A DNA stretch of 25,994 nt from Perkinsus chesapeaki (taxonomy: Eukaryota > Perkinsozoa > Perkinsida > Perkinsidae), in contig JAAPAO010000514.1 of assembly GCA_013115145.1 (NCBI GenBank), positions 1 to 25,994 on the forward strand, read 5' to 3'. Below are positions 20,916 through 25,994 of this stretch, one piece after another. The translations under genes and the position numbers were made by a program. Within the stretch, counting starts at the first letter, position 1, and every line of letters starts with the position of its first letter. Below the pieces are notes generated by a model. It saw only the letters and a program-made list of their open reading frames with translations. It had not been told where the DNA came from and ran no database searches.

Positions 20916-22364
20916 CGAAACACGTATAATATTGGACTGAGCGTAGAATAGTGAAAAGGGCCTATCCCCGAGCACAGTCAGCACACAGCGAATATTAGCT
21001 AAGAAACGGTTCATGCATGGGATTGAGGAGAGGGTCGGTAAGGACATAGATCAAGACCTTAATACCGGTAAACCGGCAAGTAACTTTTGGCGAGCTCGCG
21101 GCGGTTGCTCCGTCGCATTATGTCGGCAATCCGATGAGATCAATACAATACGATTTAGTACGTGCACGAATCCCAGAAGGCGCATGCGTGCAGGGCTGCC
21201 TGGGCTGTTGGGTAGACCCTAAATGAGCCCAACTGAACAAGTGCCGTATCACACAAACAGCAGACGGGGGCTCGAATGCAGAAAATACTCGACGACCTCG
21301 TCAATCGCTACAACACCTATCTTTACTTAAAATAACCTCAGGAAAGACCAGTCAGAACCGATATGGTCGCTGTAATACACCAACACCCACAATGAGTAGG
21401 ATAAGTGACACCAAGGTTCAAGGAGACTTCAACCAGGAACCAACAGACGACAACCAAGGAACCTTTTAAGGCAAACAGCCAACTATGGGGTCCGTGCGGC
21501 GAACTTATTGGGTTCATGTGGGTGACGTATATTTGGTGGGAACCCTCATTGGAAGAATCCTGAGTGGATGAGAAAGCTTGACCGATAACCGCTGCCAAGG
21601 ATTCAAAGCCTCTGGATCTCTGCTGGGTTAGCAATCATGCTGGTGAGGCTTTGCTCATTTCACGTCATACCGGTGGCGCCGAATGTGCATGCGTGCATGA
21701 ACAATTGCATTTATAAGATTAAGCTCGCACGGATAGAAAGCCTTTGTTGCAGTCTCCTTCTTTATATTGTGTTCATTGTTATGAACGAATTGACAACGAA
21801 ATAACATATCGCAAAGAAGAATGATAATAATGTTGTTCTAAACCGTGAAACAATCGATCAAGCTATGGGCCCCAGCTCCACGGCCGCACAGTGCGGGCCG
21901 CAGTAGCAGGAAGGTGTACGATCTTGACACACCACAGCGAGCTGATGTTCTTTACACAGTTGTTTCCCGCATCATCGCCCATCCCGTTTGGTTGGGTACG
22001 AAGGTGACCTGCCTGTTCATAGAGCAAATACGATGTCTCATCGAAGCGCATGGTGACGCCCCTAGTCCCCGGCATGGCCGCTGGCCACAATGTTGCCTCC
22101 ACCACGGAACCGGGTTAAAGGTGTACCGGAACAAGCTCCATTTGAAGGCCATGTGGCATCAGGATCTCGGAAAGGCATAATAATTCAATGTGTTGTTCGG
22201 CAATGCGGAGAAAATGCGGAATCCGCATATGTTTGTGCATGCGTGCACGTTTTTGCGCGGCTCGCTTTTTGTTAGTGTATGCGTTTTGAAGTCTTAATAG
22301 TTCGGTCGTTAATAGGCGTGCATGTTATATCTGGAACACAGAGACAAGATTGATAATGGAAACG
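20916..22364. other. Unresolved region, no confident gene
   Basis: Between copy B and the kinase stop. Only the first 90 or so bases match the copy-A upstream region. About 21845-22180 looks GC-richer and is open on both strands. On the - strand it reads stretches such as SGTPLTRFRGGGNIVASGHAG and DETSYLLYEQAGHLRTQPNG, which look protein-like but match no family I know. A - strand open frame also covers 21338-21634. The 13-mer GTGCATGCGTGCA occurs at 21685-21697 and again at 22235-22247. This may be a gene I could not splice, or the remains of an insertion. Confidence 0.35.
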
Positions 22365-24842
22365 TTAAGATGATACAGCTGGTCTGAGTTCTTTTGCTAG
22401 TTCCTCTTTTGTAGCCATTCTAGGATATCCAGTGGTAAAGTAATCATGCTTGATGATATCACCACTTGTTGGGCGAGCGCAAGGGTTCAACATCAGCATA
22501 CCTTAATAACAAACATTAGTTTTTATGGAAGACAATTCCTGAAACGAAAAGTGTGTAGCTGGTAACTAACCGATAGGCTAACTGGTACGATATAGTCGTC
22601 TTCCACTTACACACCACATGATATTCATTTGGCAATCATGGCCAGGAATGTTAACTGGTAGATTCGGAAACCAGTTTTGCCCAAACAAGTTTATGTCACT
22701 AAAGCTCGCCAACCGACTTTATCTATTCACATTCCAATTTAATATCTTATTTCGTACTAGTCTCGTGTCTTACTTTTCAGCAACTCATCCAGTTTTTCTG
22801 ATTCCTTGCACGCATCGCCGAACAGATCTCGAGGCCAGTTCTCCGGCGGGGCCAAATACGCAAATTCATGAAAGCTCGGTAGGCTCGATGCCTCCGGCCA
22901 GATCTGTTCTGAGGGCGTGCCGAGCAGTTCAACTATCGCTTTGAGAAGTTCTAGCTCGGATGGTACCTGTCACATATATCAACAATTTCGGGAACATTTG
23001 CCGACCTCAAAAAGTGGGCTTCGTCGCTTCACTGTGCTAGGCCGACTTCTCTCCCCTCGAGGAAGCATCTCTGCCATCAGTGTACCGATTGACCATACGT
23101 CAACAGCTGGCGAATAATATGATGATTCGAATAACAACTCTGGTGCTCGGTACCAAAGCGTTACAACGTTGAATGTCATATTACCACCGAAGGATCTTTT
23201 AGATTGGCTGAAGCAACCCTGAGGAGGAAAGCCACTTAACAACAATCAATAGGTGAATTTAGGGAAGGGATCTATCTATGTAGCCTCAACGGAATGTGCT
23301 CATCAAAGATCATCATCAGAAGGGTTGTTCCTGATGAGTTGATCTTGCAGAAAAAGGATTCATAGTGCGGAAGAGATGCCACATAGATCTAAGAACGAAA
23401 AAACAAAAGTTCATTACTTCTGGGAGGACCATCTGCTGAAGCTCCATGCCTTCACAGTTCTCACAGTAAGTGATGATATAGAAGAGATAATAAAGAGTAG
23501 TGATGAATAATAAATGATCAAACAAGACATGTTCAACTGGGCAGCAAGCGATGATGAGAAATTTCTATTGCCACTTTGAGCATGTTCTTGGCTAGTTCAG
23601 AGGTTCAAGCAAAACTCTTTGACAGCTAAAAAAGGGAAAATTCGAATAAAGCCGAAACTAGGTCAATTAAGATTGATATAACCGAATCCTTACTGGAGGC
23701 GGCTGGCCAATCTGACGTGCCAGACCGAAATCGGTGAGGCTGAGTGTGCCAGTTGTTAAATCACATAGGACATTTCCCGATGAAAGATCTCGATGAACAA
23801 ACCAAGCATCATGAAGAGCCTTCACACCACACGCTATTTGATAAACCATACATTTTATACAGGATGCTGGCAAAGTTACATTACGAGAACCTGAAAACGA
23901 AAATGTAATACATGAAACGCTCCGCTCCGCTGTATTCTTACTGAGCACTTTCTTCAAATCACAATGCATGAATTTCATGACAAGCGATAACTGAGGCTGC
24001 TTGTGCCGCGGTGTTGCCGTTGAAGCTGATTCCTCCACTGCTGTTTCATCTTCATTAATTGATGCGAATACCTGAGAGCCGAAGAAAGAAATGGTACGGA
24101 TTACTGGTAATCAGTGGAACGGAGGACTCAGACATGATAAGACAACAAAACAGGATATGATGAGATAAGATGGTCTGGAACATTGTGAGCAGCACTGCTG
24201 CAGCAGCAGCAGCAGCTGCTTGTCGACAGAAAAGTTATTGCTCCTATCATCTACTCCGCCTACCTCACTTTAATAGAGAGTAAGAGTATTCCATCAGATT
24301 GAGAGTGTAGATAATACTTAAGAATATATAATAAATATTAATATTTTGTAGATATAATAAAAATGACATATGCCTTCTGCTAATCAGGTAACACTTAACT
24401 TGTGGATAATGTGCCACTTAATTGGTATTTCTATGCTTTCAGCCACCTGTTGAATCCTCGCATATTAACTCACATCAACAAGAGACATAACATTCTCACT
24501 GTGGATGGCTTTCATAACTTTTATTTCGCGAATACACGTGAAATGGATACCGCCGATGCCTCGTCCAGCACCTGAGAAGAAAGCAGAGTTGAGCTATCAT
24601 GTATCCTGCATCCTTCAACCTAAGATACCTGCTGATGCAGCCTCTGTTTTAAGCCTCTTGATAGCTACATCTTCACCACTTGATAAATCTTTCGCCAAAA
24701 ATACTTTACCGTACGTTCCCTCACCTAACGAAAATGCAAAACATGTAACAATCTTTAGCGGAGCGAAGCATATCTTACTAATAAATTTCTCTATTCGATA
24801 TCTCTTTCTTCCTTTAAGCTCATGATGACCCTCTACTATCAT
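22365..24842 (-). CDS. Cyclin-dependent kinase, CDK7/MO15-like, 9 exons
   Basis: Ser/Thr kinase of the CDK family, about 409 residues. Exons on the - strand: 24842-24779, 24724-24629, 24571-24474, 24071-23942, 23890-23694, 23218-23006, 22966-22758, 22698-22613, 22501-22365 (TAA), phase-consistent. Seen: glycine loop EGTYGKV, catalytic Lys44 (VAIKRL), a PSTAIRE-position helix with CIREIKVM, hinge [14 protein letters not shown], catalytic HRDLSSGN (Asp164), DFG (183-185), T-loop Thr210 in [20 protein letters not shown], and the C-lobe end [13 protein letters not shown]. The hinge and [11 protein letters not shown] resemble CDK7, the CDK-activating and transcription kinase. Odd points: Ser in place of Lys in HRDLK, Ser for the first loop Gly if intron 24725-24778 is spliced, and extra residues in the activation segment and after AEML. 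The ATG at 24842 is the nearest in-frame start. CDK10- or CDK11-like identity is possible. Confidence 0.88.
24201..24216. repeat. CAG microsatellite in kinase intron
   Basis: A pure run of CAG triplets in the kinase intron 24072-24473, flanked by CTGCTG and CTGCT so that the locus can form a hairpin. The same intron contains a very AT-rich stretch near 24310-24365. Confidence 0.85.
24601..24628 (-). repeat. Intronic family-I element, copy 6, at the 5' splice site
   Basis: This is exactly the first 28 bases of the kinase intron 24628-24572 (- strand). It begins GTATCTTAGGTTGAAGGA and ends in GGATAC, so the element supplies the donor GTATCT. The ends GTATC and GATAC are inverted repeats. It aligns without gaps to dynamin copy 3 (1538-1565), with differences mainly in the loop. 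Confidence 0.85.
24757..24770 (-). repeat. AGCGGAGCGAAGCA motif in kinase intron
   Basis: A short GC-rich motif within the AT-rich kinase intron 24725-24778. The 16-mer TTAGCGGAGCGAAGCA also occurs at 11749-11764 in the long Sfi1 exon. Near copies lie at 25077-25090 (FEN1 intron, AGCGGAGCGATGCA), 5101-5118 (dynamin 3' flank, inverted) and 23914-23932 (another kinase intron, inverted). Confidence 0.6.
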
Positions 24843-24982
24843 ACTAACCACAACTGCCAATTCAATGATACAATAAAAACGCAACATGCCGGGATCGAAC
24901 CAGGATGGCTTCATCAACACTAATTATGAAACTCTTAACATTAGCTTCTTTTACGCTGCATAATCTTCAAACTTAACTCGTA
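24843..24982. promoter_or_regulatory. 140-base FEN1-to-kinase intergenic gap
   Basis: Both flanking genes read leftwards, so this short gap must hold the FEN1 3' end and the kinase 5' region. On the - strand TTGGCAG lies about 15 bases before the kinase ATG and looks like a 3' splice acceptor, either for a leader exon or for a spliced leader. A GGTTCGATCCC box resembling a tRNA T-arm is also present. No intact tRNA folds here. Confidence 0.4.
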
Positions 24983-25911
24983 TCATTTTTTGACTTTTTT
25001 CGCGGCCGCTCCGCCAGCTGAGGCACTCGCTCTTTTACGACCTCCGGTACTTACGCCATCTAAAAATATAATTCTCAGCGGAGCGATGCACTACTATTTA
25101 AAATAAAAAACACCGAATGAAAATCACCCTACAGTTATGCTCTTGACAAACTGACCTCCCATTAACAACCCACCTATCAACGAGTGGTACATCCGTCAGA
25201 AAATGTCATATATTTCTCGCGCGCCACGAAAATCGGAAAAACGTTAAAGACATAATCGAGAGCAAACAAATGGCAATTTGATGAGGTATTGAACCACAGC
25301 ATATATCATGAGCACTGCAAGGCTTGCCTAACATGCCGAGGGGAACTATTTAACTGTCATGCGCCAGAACTGAATCATCAAAGAATAACGTAAGGCACTT
25401 GGTAGCTGACGCGTTAATAAAATACCAGCTTTCCAAAATTTACTTTTCTTGGTCTCCTTTTTGAACGGGTCGAATTTATCTTCCTTTTTAATGGCAGGTT
25501 TTGTAGTTTTGAAAAACGTATCCAACCTCATCTGTGTCTTGGCTTTCTTACATTTCTGTAATCGACTAATATATCTAAAATAAAAAATGCCTCCTCCCGG
25601 GATCGAACTCTCATCTTACTTGTCCACCCTATCTTCAGAGAACTGATTCTCATCGACCAAGAACTTCTTCAAGCCCTCATAATCAGGAGTCGGCCACTTC
25701 AATTCTGCATTTTCTCTCTCCACCACAGGAGCGTCCAAGAAATACTCTCTTATCTAACACAGCCATGAACTGGTCCGAAATTATGGCCTTACTCTTGTGT
25801 AGTCTCCTTTTTGCCAACTCTCTGGGATTGTATTTTTGCTGTTATCCATATGCTCTAGGACTCCTTCAATGTTTTTATATTCTTTAATCAATTTGAAGGC
25901 ATTGTTAGGAC
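24983..25911 (-). CDS. FEN1: Flap endonuclease 1, C-terminal part, 5' end outside window
   Basis: Structure-specific nuclease that removes 5' flaps in Okazaki-fragment maturation and base-excision repair. Exons on the - strand: 25911-25793, 25753-25620, 25574-25444, 25059-24983 (TGA), giving the last 152 or so residues. The visible protein starts at GPNNAFKLIKEYKNIEGVLE, which matches the end of the helix-hairpin-helix DNA-binding region. It continues with the conserved ELKWPTPDYEGLKKFLVDEN and FSEDRVDKYISRLQK. It then shows a canonical PCNA-interacting box QMRLDTFF (QxxLxxFF). A Lys-rich tail (FDPFKKETKK, GGRKRA, AAAKKVKK) fits a nuclear targeting signal. The nuclease core with its catalytic acidic residues lies beyond the right edge. 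The intron 25575-25619 is only 45 bases. Confidence 0.93.
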
Positions 25912-25994
25912 CTAAAAACTCAAGCAAGGTAATCGCGTTAGCGATTGGCGCGTTAAAATGTGGTAGGTCGAGCCGTAGAGGTTTCGAGGCGCGC
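25912..25994 (-). other. FEN1 intron, cut by window edge
   Basis: Sequence upstream of the first visible FEN1 exon. It ends in GAGTTTTTAG, a clear acceptor. No further FEN1 coding sequence is recognisable in these 83 bases, so this is taken as intron. Confidence 0.6.

Noticed and set aside
20706-21047. Upstream start of LPMO-like copy B at 21047
   Set aside because: It would add residues before the signal peptide, and the matching frame in copy A is interrupted by a stop, so 20915 is the better start.
24860-24960. tRNA-like sequence on the - strand with GGTTCGATCCC and a plausible 7-bp acceptor pairing (GCAGCGT with ATGTTGC)
   Set aside because: The anticodon arm does not pair and the total length is about 79. 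It is at most a degenerate tRNA-like or SINE relic. A similar GTTCGATCCC box in the FEN1 intron 25575-25619 also lacks the rest of a tRNA.
1-25994. CRISPR arrays, rRNA genes, bacterial operons, phage or virus genes
   Set aside because: Regular repeats here are tandem minisatellites or intron arrays without spacers. No rRNA, integrase, capsid or polymerase signature was seen.

Overview
This is a nuclear segment from an intron-dense microbial eukaryote. The coding content is cut by canonical GT-AG introns, most of them only 43 to 500 bases, and no bacterial-type operons are seen. Eight genes could be rebuilt exon by exon, with codon phase carried across almost every junction. The gene set fits a free-living or parasitic protist: a DRP5A-type dynamin, an aromatic amino acid hydroxylase with ACT domain, an Sfi1-type centrin-binding protein, an MgtE-type magnesium channel core, secreted His-brace oxidase-like proteins, a CDK7-like kinase and FEN1. 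An alveolate, for example a perkinsid, is my guess, with low confidence. It rests on gene content and intron style only, since nothing could be searched.

Layout. All genes in the left two thirds are on the + strand: dynamin (5' end outside the window, to 5075), phenylalanine-hydroxylase-like (5829-9347), Sfi1-like (9911-14475) and MgtE-like (about 15066-16924). All genes in the right third are on the - strand, reading leftwards: FEN1 (stop at 24983, 5' end outside the window), CDK7-like kinase (24842 to 22365), and two tandem copies of a secreted LPMO-like protein (20915 to 20187 and 18394 to 17668). The two blocks converge at 16925-17667. The segment 20916-22364 has no gene I could resolve.

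The genes do not form an obvious pathway. Dynamin, Sfi1, CDK and FEN1 are cell-division and DNA-replication functions. The hydroxylase and MgtE-like channel are metabolic and transport functions. The LPMO-like pair is a recent tandem duplication of a secreted protein.

The most unusual signal is in the introns. A short element of about 28 bases, beginning GTATCTTAG(G/C)TTGAAG and ending in an inverted GATAC, recurs in at least five introns of three unrelated genes, in both orientations. In the kinase gene it is itself the first 28 bases of the intron. A second, related family forms 25/26-base tandem arrays in two introns of the dynamin gene, in opposite orientations. This looks like introner-type (intron-creating or intron-colonising) elements. 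A third short motif, AGCGGAGCGAAGCA, is scattered through introns, a 3' flank and one exon.
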